Shown: positions 12,687 to 23,125 of the stretch, piece by piece
Layout: every line of letters begins with the position of its first letter
Numbering within the stretch: position 1 is the stretch's first letter
Source: Emydura subglobosa
Taxonomy: Eukaryota; Chordata; Testudines; Chelidae
Direction: 5' to 3'
NCBI GenBank assembly: GCA_007922225.1
Contig: ML679962.1
Span: forward strand, 29,991,563 to 30,055,562
DNA length: 64,000 nt
The notes under the pieces: generated by a model
Databases searched by the model: none
What the model was told of the DNA's origin: nothing
Seen by the model: only the letters and a program-made list of their open reading frames with translations
Translations under genes and position numbers: made by a program

Positions 12687-13101
12687 CAGAGCTGGAAAAC
12701 TAAGCAGGCCGTGTAAATGGTGACAGAAAGGCAAGCATGCTTTTCTGCTGTCTGCTATAAAGCGGACCAAAAAAATGGATCTCCCCTGAACAATTTTGCA
12801 TTTTTTAGTTTTTTCATCCCAAATATTTCACCCTAAATTCCAAAATCGCAATTTTTTGGCTTTGTGAGGCTCTCTGCCACTCCATTCCTTGGAGCTGGGG
12901 AGGGTAAGGGCAGAGAGCATAAATTGAAATTCACAAGAGCTTTCCAGGCTGGCAGGCAGTTGCGAAGCCATCACTGATTTTCCTCAGAAGAACTCTGAAA
13001 TTTTTCAGCAAAACTGAAATTCTTGTAGGAAGCTTTGGTTTTGTGGAAAGGACATTTTTTGTCAAAAAAATTCCACAACGAAAAGCTTCCAGCCAGCTCT
13101 A
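12687..13101. mobile_element. hAT-like element (CAGAGCTGG ends)
   Basis: The left end CAGAGCTGGAAAA and right end CCAGCCAGCTCTA form a short inverted pair around an AT-rich interior (AATTTTGCATTTTTTAG, TTTTTTGTCAAAAAAATTCC). No convincing 8-bp duplication was found, so the call is tentative. Confidence 0.5.
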
Positions 13102-15718
13102 GTCCTCTACACTGTCTATCTTATTTCATTCCTTGTTATTTACGTTAGAATGTTATGTCCCCTGGGCACTGAAATGATTTAGGTAAGAAAAATTCCCTTA
13201 TAACTTGTTGACAATCTAACTCCCAGCTGAAGTAACCATGCCCACCATTAGAACAAGCCTTTATAAAAATCTTTCTGGGCTGGTGTAGGCCTGCGGTAGG
13301 CTTCTAAGCTAACCTCAGTCTTCCAAAGTCTGAGCAGATCTGTGTGACTCAAGAACCCAACCCAAACTAGCTCTTTCAAAACTAGGGCAAGCTTTATACC
13401 CCCCACTAAACTCCAGCCAATCAGCAGTCGCTCTCCCTTATGGACAGCTCCATCTCACACCCTGTCAAGAGATACAAACCAAAGGCATGTATCATTTGGA
13501 TAATTGCCCAGAACTAGCCATCGCTGAAATTCACAGGAAGGACAGATCCAAACGTTGTGTTTTGAGCCTACCTGCACTTTTAATCATTTATTTGGTCTTA
13601 AAAATAGCGCATTTTAAACGTATACAGTTTAAACAAATGTCAGAGACAAGATCTCCTTTAAGTAAATATGAAGTTAATTGAGAGAACAAGTTATGTCATT
13701 TCACAAAAAGAAAGCACTGAGCAATGATAATTTGTTTGGGTTTTCATCTAAAGGTTTTGTAACATATTGGCTTTGTGCATATTGCATGCTAGTGGTTGGA
13801 TTGGAAAGTGGATAAGGGCTGTACTACTAATAGCAGTTAGTGGAGTTCCCCTTTAGTTCAAATGGCAGAGGACTGTGTTGTTGAAGATGCAGGACCAGCA
13901 CTCTACTTCTGCCTGTGTGCGCGTAATTTATGTATTGGGAATCGAGTCTGTTGTCAGAAGAACACTGATTAATAACATTGTGCTCAACAGGTTTGTAAAG
14001 ACAACTACTATAGGAAATGACACTGGTAGATAAGCAGTGTTCTCTTTAAATTGTGAAGAACTAGAGGAATTCTGGACTCCAAAGAGTTAACAACTGTAGC
14101 TAATATCATTTCTAGAAGTGTTTGACCCAAATGTGAGAAATGTTGTGTGAAAGCAAAATCTTGTCTTCCTATACGAAACTTGCTACAGGAAAGCCAGGAG
14201 GAGATATGGTGGCATTTCCCGTGAATCATGCGGTTGGCAGAGGGGTTAGCCATCCAAATCCCAGCCGATAGAGAGATTTTGCAGCATGCCCTGGGAGCCA
14301 GTAGATCTGGGCTATTTCAGATTAATAGGGAGAGAGAAATCTGAAGTCCATTCACAGAGAATGCCTTTCCAGCAGCTCTTTCCCCTCTAAATGGAGAAGT
14401 CAATCTGAACACCTCTCTCCCCTATTTCAGTAGTATCACCTGGGGAAAGAGAGGCACTATCAATTAGGTGTGTAGTGCTTTGTGTGTCAAGGCCAGCACT
14501 TTCACCACCACTTGTAACCAGCAGGCACCCAGGGCAGATCCTGGCACACTAGCGATATGCACCCACAAGGATGGGCTCCCCTGCCTAATAAGTGGGAGGG
14601 TGCATTGTACACTAGTTTCAGTCTTCAGATGGATTTGTGGCAATGCTGCAGGTAGAGTCCATTGCACTAGTCTGATCCCAGTGAAGTCTAACTCCAGAAA
14701 AAACAGTCCAGCCAAGAGGTTGGGACACAGATGGGGGATTGGAGAGGGGGCGGGGCAGAGGAGAGGAAAAGACATTCTGGATGCTGCATCTGACAGCAGA
14801 CCCCTGCATTGCAAACTTGAGGGACAGACGGCAGATGCATCTTCAGCTATACAGGTAGATATAACCCTTTCCATGCCTCCTGAGATCTTTCCCCCACCAC
14901 ATCCATCAACTTCACCTAAACCTTAACTGGACTGAGCCTCAATACTGGCATATTTCTTATCTGAAATAGTGCAGGAAGGTAGGAATGCTGCATTTCAAAT
15001 GACAAACCAGCATTTTCACTGTATAATTCCCTGTTTGCTTAGCTTTAATTGTAGCATCTTCTCTTGATCTTTATCGGCTGAGTAAAATCTCTCTGTTGGA
15101 AATCTGGTGATCAGCATTGAGTCATGGGGGTCCACTCACAATGAGAGCGCCGCCTTCTGGCTACGGAGGGTGTTACCTCCTAGGTGCAACATTCCCTTCT
15201 GTTGCTCATTCATGTGCCCTGCTGCCTCCCTCCCCCCCCCTCAGACTCAGAGTGCTCTCTCTTCATGGTTTGGCCCTCCAGCCAGGTCACTGTGTGTTTT
15301 CCCCTTCTGGGGGTTATCAAAGTAACTCCATCCAAAAATGTCAGTTTTCTCCCTCACTGCCCAGACTGTGCCACTTCCCCAGTGGCTGGGTGGGGAACCC
15401 AGGTCCGCCCTGTGGGGTCCAGCTCAGGGACCCTCTAATCAGCAGCCAAGGTCTGCATCTTAAACCTTGCTACTATTTCCCCCAGCCTTTTCCTACCCCT
15501 CTCCCCCTAGGTTTCCTTCGTTCCTTCCCTAATGTCCAGGGAGTGGCTATAGACTCCCTCCCCGCAATCCCTTTTCTGCTACCAGCTTCCTGGCTTTATA
15601 GGAGTCCTGCCTGTTCCTTCTCACCTGGGTTCCACCCCCACCTAATTCCCCTAGGAGCAGGCTATTCAGTTAATTGGCCCCTTCTCAGCCTCATCAATCC
15701 TTTCTAAACTAGCGTGGT

Positions 15719-15740
15719 TAGTGTGTGTGTGTGTACACAC
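15719..15740. repeat. (TG)n then (AC)n microsatellite
   Basis: TAGTGTGTGTGTGTGT is followed directly by ACACACAG. It is short. Confidence 0.9.
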
Positions 15741-16299
15741 AGCTCATCACACCTCTGGGCACCTTCATTATGGAGTACCTGTGGCTATGTCTCCAGCTGT
15801 TCTGTGCTGGGTGAAAGACGTGTGTATATGCGTGTGTCCCGGTTTGTCATCCGGCTTACAGACTGCCCTCCGTGGTTGAAGGGTGTAAGCATATGACTCA
15901 CCAGCCAGCACAGGTGCAGACCCCCTGCTGGTGGGGCATGATGTTGCAGACTTGTCCCCCACCTGTAGTGCCTCCTGCTGTGCCAGCCCCATGGTGGTCT
16001 GTCTTTTGCTAGTCTACCTGGGTCACATAGAAATTCCACTCCTTTCGGGGTAAAGCAGACTAATAACAGTCCAACTGCCTGTTGGACTCAGTCAGTCAGA
16101 GAGAGTCAAAGACTCACTAGTCCTGACCTTTAGTATGCAGGGTGGGGGAGGTGTTTCACTCGTACATACCCTTTGTTGAGAGCATTTCCCCATCATCCTC
16201 AGATGGCTGATACAGGAACCCAGGCCCTCTCTCTCCAGTGGGTTCCAGTATACACAAGCCCCTTCCTGCTTCCCTAGACCACTTCCTACCTCTCCATCT

Positions 16300-16830
16300 T
16301 GGGCCTTAGCTGCATTGTATTCCCAGCCTCCCATCTATCAGCTCCGCTCTCTGTAAGCCACTTCTGCTGGCTCACTGCAGAGCCGGTTAGCACTTTCTAT
16401 TAGCCAGCTGATTCTGCCGCAGGAGAGTTTTCTCCACTCCCCTGGCAGGGCAGTCCCTGACTCAGCAGGAGTTTTCCTGCTGTCTGCAGGCCCAGCCACA
16501 GCACACACAACCCTGGGTGGACTCACATCTTGATGCTTTCCTTCCCAGCTGCCTTGGGCTCTCAGCTGCAGCAGATGTGCCTTCTGACAGACAGACTCTG
16601 TCTGCCCTCAGACAACTCAGCTTCCTGGCTCTGGCCAAGTCTCTCTCACTGAGTGAGAACAAGCCATTTACTCTCCTTCCTGCTCAGCCCTACCTGAGCC
16701 AGGGTCAGTCCTTTTTATCTCCTCCCTCCAGGCTTGACACCCACTGCAGGTGTAGGCGAGATGAGGCTGATTGCATCTACAGGCTCTCATTGACCCTTTC
16801 AGAGCCAATGTGGGGTTGGTACATCCCTCA
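16300..16830 (-). mobile_element. LTR of a retroelement, minus orientation
   Basis: Read on the minus strand from 16830 it begins TGAGGGATGTACCAACCCCA, continues GGCTCTGAAAGGGTCAATGA, and has a TATA-like GGAGATAAAAAGG about 110 bases in. It resembles the start of the plus-strand LTR at 26180 (TGTAATGGGGAATACAAACC, CCCACAGGGGCTAGGAGTGA). The inner boundary is approximate. The GC-rich 15.1-16.3 kb sequence may be more of the same element. Confidence 0.5.
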
Positions 16831-17054
16831 CGTAGGGAAATTCATAATCATTACTTACTGCACACCCTGTACTGATTATAAGTCATTATATAAGCTTGGA
16901 CAGTATGTGCAAAATGTGTTTAAATGCCCACATTTTCAGCATTACAAGTGGAGTTATGGTAAAAGTCTCTCTGCACTTAGTACTTTCCATCCAGAGATCT
17001 CAAACTGTCTCTTTAATGAATTAAGCCCCATGCCTTCTGTGTGATGTAAGTATT

Positions 17055-17265
17055 GCCATCTCCATTTTAAAGTTGGATAAATTACTGCTGCCGTTATTTG
17101 TAGATTGCCAACAGTGCTTTACAAACAGATATTAGGACAAGGTCCCTGCCTCCGAGTTTACAGTCTGAAGGTTGCACACCCAGTTTGTGGCAGCGCCAGA
17201 AATAGAAGCTAGATCTCCTGTTTCCTAGTTTGCTGTTTTAGCCACCAGACTTAGCTTCCTCAAAG
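17055..17265 (-). mobile_element. MIR-type SINE fragment with internal insertion
   Basis: Both ends read as reversed MIR (CATCTCCATTTTAAAGTTGG; AGATCTCCTGTTTCC...GCTGTTTTAGCCACC). The middle (17098-17172) holds a different repeat with GCTTTACAAACAGATA and GTCCCTGCCTCC. Confidence 0.5.
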
Positions 17266-17314
17266 AAAAACCTAGGGCCTCATGAGATCATCAGAATTCT
17301 CTGTTCTCCAGTGG

Positions 17315-17480
17315 AAGCATGGTCTAGCGAATAGGGGCCAGGGCTGGGCATCATGTGTCTTCAGTTGATTTGAGCAAGTCGCTTAACCTCCCCCTGCCTC
17401 TTGCTCTGATCTATCAAAATGGGGATGAGGTTAATTACCCACCTTTGCAACATGCTTTGAAAGCTATGGATGAAAAGTAC
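17315..17480 (+). mobile_element. MIR-type SINE
   Basis: GGAAGCATGGTCTAGCGAAT (A-box region), TTGAGCAAGTCGCTTAACCT (core) and CAAAATGGGGATGAGGTTAA (3' part) occur in the MIR order. The plus-strand copy is nearly full length. Confidence 0.75.
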
Positions 17481-18369
17481 TTGAAGTGCAAATTGTTTGT
17501 TACAGATTGTAACTATTTGTTTTCTCTTAAAGAAAACAAACCAGGAGACAAAAATAGGAGGAATCTCTTTTCCACCAGTGTCACATTGCCTTCGTGGGAC
17601 TTAACTGTGTCAATCTCAGACCCTCAGGGTGAGTCTTAAATCCCACATCCCCCTAAAAATGAGGAACCTTAAAAATTGTGCTGAGAACCTTTGCTCCTTC
17701 TCTCTCTCTGCGTCTGATCTAGTCACTTTAATTGGAAGCAGTTTTCAGAGCAGATGAAACACTGGGACAGAGATGTCTTTTTGACATTAATAAGATAATG
17801 GTTCCTTCAGATTTAAGTTGCTTAGAAATTTGTCACCCACTTTTAGTCTGGAGACATAAGAGAAATCCTGAAAGATTTGAATGTTGATACAGAAGAAGAT
17901 CATTATGACTGGGATTTTGTTTTATTTGAACAGCGCCGGGTAATTTTGGATAAGTGCAAACAGACACACAACAGGCTTGATTCTCTTCTCAGCTCTGCAA
18001 CAATTAGGAATAACTCCACTGAATCTAAGAGTTATGCCAGCATGAGTTAGAGGAGAACCAGACTAAAGGGGTTATTTTCAGAACATAGTATGGGAAATCC
18101 TTGCACAGCCCTGTAATTTATTAATATTCCAGCCAATACATTCTGCCTCCTTACATTTCCCAATAACAATTTTTAGCTTTCTGTCCAGAACTATTTGTTA
18201 TGCGCCATTTATAGCGGTTCCGATTTCCACATCAGAGATGGCTGCTTTTCAATGATGGGCAAAGCTGGCACACCAGTGTGTAACATTTGTCTAGAGTTTA
18301 AGATTATCACATGAAAGGTGCTATGACAGTGCTAGCAGTTGCAATTTGTTATACATGCATAGATTATTT

Positions 18370-18480
18370 TTAAAGGCCCTAGGGGACCAATATGATCCTC
18401 CAATCTGATCTCCTGCATAACATAGGACATAGAATTTTACCCAGTAATTCCTGTATCAAGCTCGTACATTCTGGTTAAGC
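18370..18480 (-). mobile_element. CR1 LINE 3'-end fragment, minus orientation
   Basis: CCAATATGATCCTCCAATCT followed by GATCTCCTGCATAACATAGG and ATTTTACCCAGTAATTCCTG is the reverse complement of a reptile CR1 tail. Confidence 0.75.
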
Positions 18481-19393
18481 TATCATTTCCTTGTGAATAG
18501 TATTCAGTGTCAGTGTATCCATATTCACCCCTTGGTCCTCCGAATACTCCAGACTAGTATTTGCGTAGAGGGTGGTCAACAGGGATTCTTGCGAGTTCCT
18601 GAGTACCAAGGCTATTGTACAACTTTCTGCTTGCCTGCAGGCGGAAGGCTGTCTCTCTCAGTCTCTGATGCATTAAGATGCTTCCATTGCATCGCTGCTG
18701 TTACACAGGCTTCTGTCACATCAAGTGGCCTAAGCCAAAGTGAAGTGACATATGAAGCTGGCTTCTCTCCCCCTTCTACCTTGTGAGTGGCACTGGGTTG
18801 GGTTGGGTACCCATAAAAAACAGATGTTCTGTGCCTGCCCAAGAGCACTGAGGATGTCACCTCTTGTATTGGACCATATTTATTAGAGGAGCACAGTGTC
18901 ACTGTATTTAAGGCCACTTGGGATTTTCATTCTAAACCCCCCACTTCTGAGGTTTAATATGCTGACATGCTGAAATTGACACTGTGGGGGATACAAACTC
19001 TGTCTAAATGCATCATCTCCTTAAAACACAAAATTTGGTTCAGAGCACGTAAATCCTGAAGCTTACAAAAAATTGTTTACCGGGATTGGAAATGTTTTTA
19101 GTCAAGCTCCGGATGGGAAACAAGCACGTCAGCTTTAAAAATCATAAAGAATCTGGCATGTAGTCAGTCGCTAGAGTTATTCCCTGGAGCAAACAACTAG
19201 TTTTTCTAGTTGTTTTTAAAAATAAAAATGTAGAAAAACTGAATATTGGTTATTTTCACACAGCAAATACGTGATATTTTTCATATCTTAAAGCAGATAA
19301 AAGAGACACAGGAGAGGAGAGAGACGGTAGAGAAGAGAATATTTATGCTGAACAAACCTCTTCTGTTGGTTTCTAGGGAGGCTTTTATCTTAG

Positions 19394-19850
19394 GCCGTGT
19401 CTACACTAGGAGTTCTTTACCAGTATAGGAATATTGGTATCCTTAACTGGCAAAATGCTTCTAATATGGATGCAACTATATTGGCAAAGCTTTTGTTTTA
19501 TTGGTATAGTTCAGTGATTCTTAACCCATTTACCACTGTAGACTGCACATGAAGCTCTCTCTGTGTTATGTGGGCTGCAGCCACACAATATATATACTAC
19601 CAGTATGGCCCTGAGGAGGTCACATGGGCCACAGCTGTGTGCTGATTGGGCTAAAAGTGGCTTGTGGGTAGCAAACCACTGGTATGGTTTATTCTACCAC
19701 CACCAATGAGCAAAACAAGCTATTCTAGTAAAAACCCAGTTTTGCTGGCTGAGTGTGCTCTAGAGGTTTTTGTTGGCACAGCAGTGTCAGTCAGGTTTCA
19801 CTCCTGTTCACGCCTCCCGACCCACAGAAGTCCGCAGTGTAGACATAGCT
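19394..19850. mobile_element. MITE-like element with TTA duplication, carrying a nested hAT
   Basis: The left end GGCCGTGTCTACACT and the right end AGTGTAGACATAGCT are imperfect inverted repeats. TTA flanks both sides (19391-19393, 19851-19853), the 3-bp target expected of PIF/Harbinger-type elements. A separate hAT element sits inside at 19512-19681. Confidence 0.75.
19512..19681. mobile_element. Nested hAT-type element with 8-bp TSD
   Basis: The ends are CAGTGATTCTTAACC and GGTAGCAAACCACTG. Flanks GTATAGTT (19504-19511) and GTATGGTT (19682-19689) match at 7 of 8. It interrupts the outer MITE, so it is the younger insertion. Confidence 0.85.
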
Positions 19851-21771
19851 TTAAGCTCTTCATTAGCAATAGGTTGGCTCTTTCATTTTCCCGGTGGGTG
19901 GTGGATGCTGGGTTTTCCTTTTCCTACCGTCTGGCCAGAATTCATTTGAGTCTTGTGAGGGCAGCAAGGGAACTGTAGTTGTTTTAATTGATCCTTTCAA
20001 GGCAGAGTTTAGGGGCAAGCCAGAGCGGTAAAATTGGCCTTAGTATACAGACCATGGTCCAGAGCAGACGATCTTTTTGTGTGCCCATGTTACAAGGCAA
20101 AGTTCAGGAGGGGAGTGCTGGCATCTCCAATGTTCTCTGGAGTCCTGTGCCTTTTGCCTTGCGAAGTCTGCACCGGCCTCAGTAAAACCCTGTTGGCTGC
20201 ACTGCAAACTATTTGTTGGATGCAAACGTTGTGCTGAGCGCTGAACACAAAAAGAGACACGGGAGCCTTCATCCTCAAGGAGCTTAGCACTTCTGTGGAC
20301 AAGGCACAGTGTGAGAGAGGGAGATGGCGGGACAAGGAGTTGTATATGAAACGCCCTGCACTGTTTTTGTTTAGACTTTGGGGAGATTTATAGAGGAGTT
20401 TGATTTGATTAGCCATTGACCTGAAAACAGCTCCTATCCTCGCTGCGTGGCTTATGTATGTGAGCAGGAAGAGACACTTGGGGTCTGGCTGTAGACTAGG
20501 GCTTGTAGATTAGGTAAGTAGATTTTGGCTTTTTAGCTGTCAACACCCATGATATGATTGGGAGCATCACACCACGTTATTGTAGAACGCCCTCGGTGAC
20601 AGACAGGATGAACTGTCTTAATATCTCCATTTCGGAGGGTGGGCTCATTTCATGGATGGATGTTTTATGTAGTGAGGGAATCTGAGAGGGACAGTACCTG
20701 TTTCAGATGACCCTTGAGAAACTGAATATGTTTTCAAAAGGATGGAGGAGTGACTTTGCTGGGAAACAGGTACATCTGCTGATGTTTCACAAAATGTAAG
20801 GCAGATGGTACAGGTTGGTGTCTGGAAGGCCTCACCTGGAAAATTTAAAAATGTCTGGGGAAATTCCTAGGTATGATTTGCCTCCATCTGTTCTCTCATT
20901 GGATGATGGTTTATGTGGATTGTTTCCCGTTAATTCTCATTGGATCAGCAGGAACTCAGACTGACGAGCAGGTTCACTTGCCGCGTTGTCTGTTGACATG
21001 TGGCCTTGCTGTTCTGGTTTTCCCCTTTTGAATGTGCCACCAGCCACCTTCTGAAATCGTCCATCAGCCAGTTGTTAAGTCCATCAGACTGTGCCTTAGC
21101 TCAGCCCTTATGTGAACGGCAGCTTGGGTTACTTGACCAGACTCTCCATCGCAAAAAAAGTCCTGCGCTATAGCCCTCAGCCATGAGAAGTTCAGGTGCA
21201 TTTCTGAATCATGGCTAGGGCTGAGCTAGCCTGCCAGGATTCTTCTCAGGGCCATTACCTCAGGCACTGGAGGTTTGGGCTTTATAAAACCCTAACACTG
21301 CATTACGGGCTCTCCCCACAGCTTTACATTTGTTGCCTTTGCTGTCTCGTGAGGGGGACAGACAGCAGCCTGACACCCCCTCCTCCTTTTCATGGCACCC
21401 TCTCCCTGAGATGGTCTCAGGGTCCAAACAGCCACTGCCACATCATGCTTCTTCACAGGGGGGTCCCCTGCCCTTCCCAAGTCCACAGGGGTCAGAAAGC
21501 AGCTTGTTGCCTTTCTCAGATAGGCAGTGGGAGGTGGAGACACTCCAGTGCCAGCCACTGCCAGATAGATAGGCAAGGGCAGACAGATGCCAGGAGTCCC
21601 AGCGCCCCACCCTATGCGCTCTGCCTGTCACACTAGCTGTGCCTAGCAACAAGGAGGAAGGGCCCTATTCTCAATTTCTAATGGCTCCTTTAGGCTGCTG
21701 TGGTAGCATAAAGAGACCATAATGCTAGTCGATCTGCGCACATGCGAATATCACTAGCACAGAGACTTCAC

Positions 21772-22080
21772 TGGGGCTACATCTACGCTACGAGCTGCGG
21801 GAAGCGAGTCCCCTTCTCACGTACACGTACGCATGCTAGCGCTCCTCAACCCAACCTGAGTATACATAGTAATATAGGCGCAGTAGAAGGGATAGTGGCC
21901 GTGGAGGCACAGCTTTTCTGGGCTGAGTACAGCTGTTGGTATTTGGCCTGGTCAAGCTATGCCTCCATGGCCACTACCTGTTCTGCCATGGCCATGCTGC
22001 TATTTACTGGGTTTATGAGAGCTAGTGCAAATATGTGTACACGAGCAGGGGAATCATACCCCAGCTCCTCCTCTAGACAT
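21772..22080. mobile_element. MITE-like palindromic repeat
   Basis: The left side GGGGCTACATCTACGCTACG and the right side CTCCTCTAGACATAGGCTG resemble the GTCTACACT/AGTGTAGAC ends of the other MITE-like elements. The interior has several self-complementary stretches (GGCCGTGGAGGCACAG; GCCTCCATGGCC). Limits are approximate. Confidence 0.5.
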
Positions 22081-22099
22081 AGGCTGGGAGGCATAGGGG

Positions 22100-22224
22100 T
22101 AGGGTGACCACATGCCCCGATTTTATAGGGACAGTCCCGATATTCAGGGCTTTTTCTTGTATAGGCACCTATTACCCCCAAATCCCCTGTCCTGATTTTT
22201 CACTCTTGCTATTTGGTCACCCTA
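22100..22224. mobile_element. Short hAT-type palindromic element with perfect 8-bp TSD
   Basis: A 125-bp element begins TAGGGTGACCACATG and ends ATTTGGTCACCCTA. CATAGGGG occurs on both sides (22092-22099 and 22225-22232), an exact 8/8 match. I recall this family as very abundant in turtles. Confidence 0.9.
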
Positions 22225-22271
22225 CATAGGGGGCATGGCTGGAGTATTGCTGAGCTCTGGTTACTCTAAGC

Positions 22272-22686
22272 CAGTGGTTCTCAACCAGGGTAATGCGTAC
22301 CCTTGGGAGCATGCAGAGATCTTGCAGGGGGTACATCGACTCATCTAGATATTTGCCTAATTTTACAACAGGCTCCATAAAAGGCATTAGCGAAGTTAGT
22401 ACAAACTAAAAATTTCATCCGGACAATGAATTATTTATACTGCTCTATAGAGCATGCACTGAGATGTAAGTACAATATTTATGTTCTAGTTGATTAAGTT
22501 TATAATTGTATGGTAAAAAATGATAAAGGAGGCAATTTTTCAGTACTAGTGAGCTGTGACACTTTAGTATTTTTATGTCTCATTTTGTAAGCAAGTAGTT
22601 TTTAAGTGAGGTGTAACTTGGGGGTGCGCAAGACAAATCAGACTCCTGAGAAGGGCACTGGAGTTTGGAAAGGTTGAGAGATGCTG
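22272..22686 (+). mobile_element. hAT (Charlie-like) non-autonomous element
   Basis: The left end CAGTGGTTCTCAACC is the classical hAT/Charlie terminus and the right end GGTTGAGAGATGCTG its decayed complement. Flanks CTCTAAGC and CCGTAGGC match at 5 of 8, a degraded duplication. The interior is AT-rich and non-coding. Confidence 0.85.
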
Positions 22687-22795
22687 CCGTAGGCTATCAT
22701 CTGAGCCCTAGCGGGCACGGGCAGCTGAGTGTAAGGTCAAATCTGAGGCTTGGGCTCTTCCGATTGATGCCAGGGTCTGAACCCAGACCCAGATG

Positions 22796-23125
22796 CAGGG
22801 CCAGATTTCCAGTTAGGCGTAGTAGGCATGTGCCTAGGGGCATCCAAACAGTGGCGGATTAGCGCACAGGCCAGTGGGGCCCCCCCGCATGAGTGCTGGA
22901 ACTCTGGCCCCGCCCCCTGCTCCTCCCTCCCCGAGGCCCCGCCCCTTCACTAGGCCAGAAGCCCGAAGCCCTGGGGTGAGCATATTCTCCCCGCCCAGAG
23001 CTGGCCAAGATGGTCGTCCCAGCCCCCTGCGCGAAGATCATGAAGGTCAGTTGGAGGCGGGGGGAGAGGGAGGAGCACTAGAGATGGCTGTTCCTAGGAG
23101 TCTGTACAGTGTAAATCTGGCCCTG
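22796..23125. mobile_element. hAT-type GC-rich element with perfect 8-bp TSD
   Basis: The terminal repeats CAGGGCCAGATTT and AAATCTGGCCCTG are a perfect 13-bp inverted pair, flanked by CCCAGATG on both sides (22788-22795 and 23126-23133). A second repeat start, CAGTGGCGGATTAGCGC, occurs at about 22853, so something may be nested inside. The CG-rich core (22880-23060) belongs to the element. Confidence 0.92.

Noticed and set aside
14464..14926. Overlapping 136- and 152-codon frames on opposite strands
   Set aside because: Open frames on both strands over one GC-richer stretch indicate stop-codon poverty, not a gene. No family similarity was recognised.
15117..15707. 196-codon plus-strand frame rich in Pro, Ser and Leu
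   Set aside because: It looks like LTR-type C/T-rich repeat sequence next to the LTR at 16.3-16.8 kb. No domain was recognised.
22880..23060. CG-rich stretch that could be a CpG-island promoter
   Set aside because: It lies inside a hAT element with a perfect 13-bp terminal repeat and an 8-bp target duplication, so the composition belongs to the repeat.
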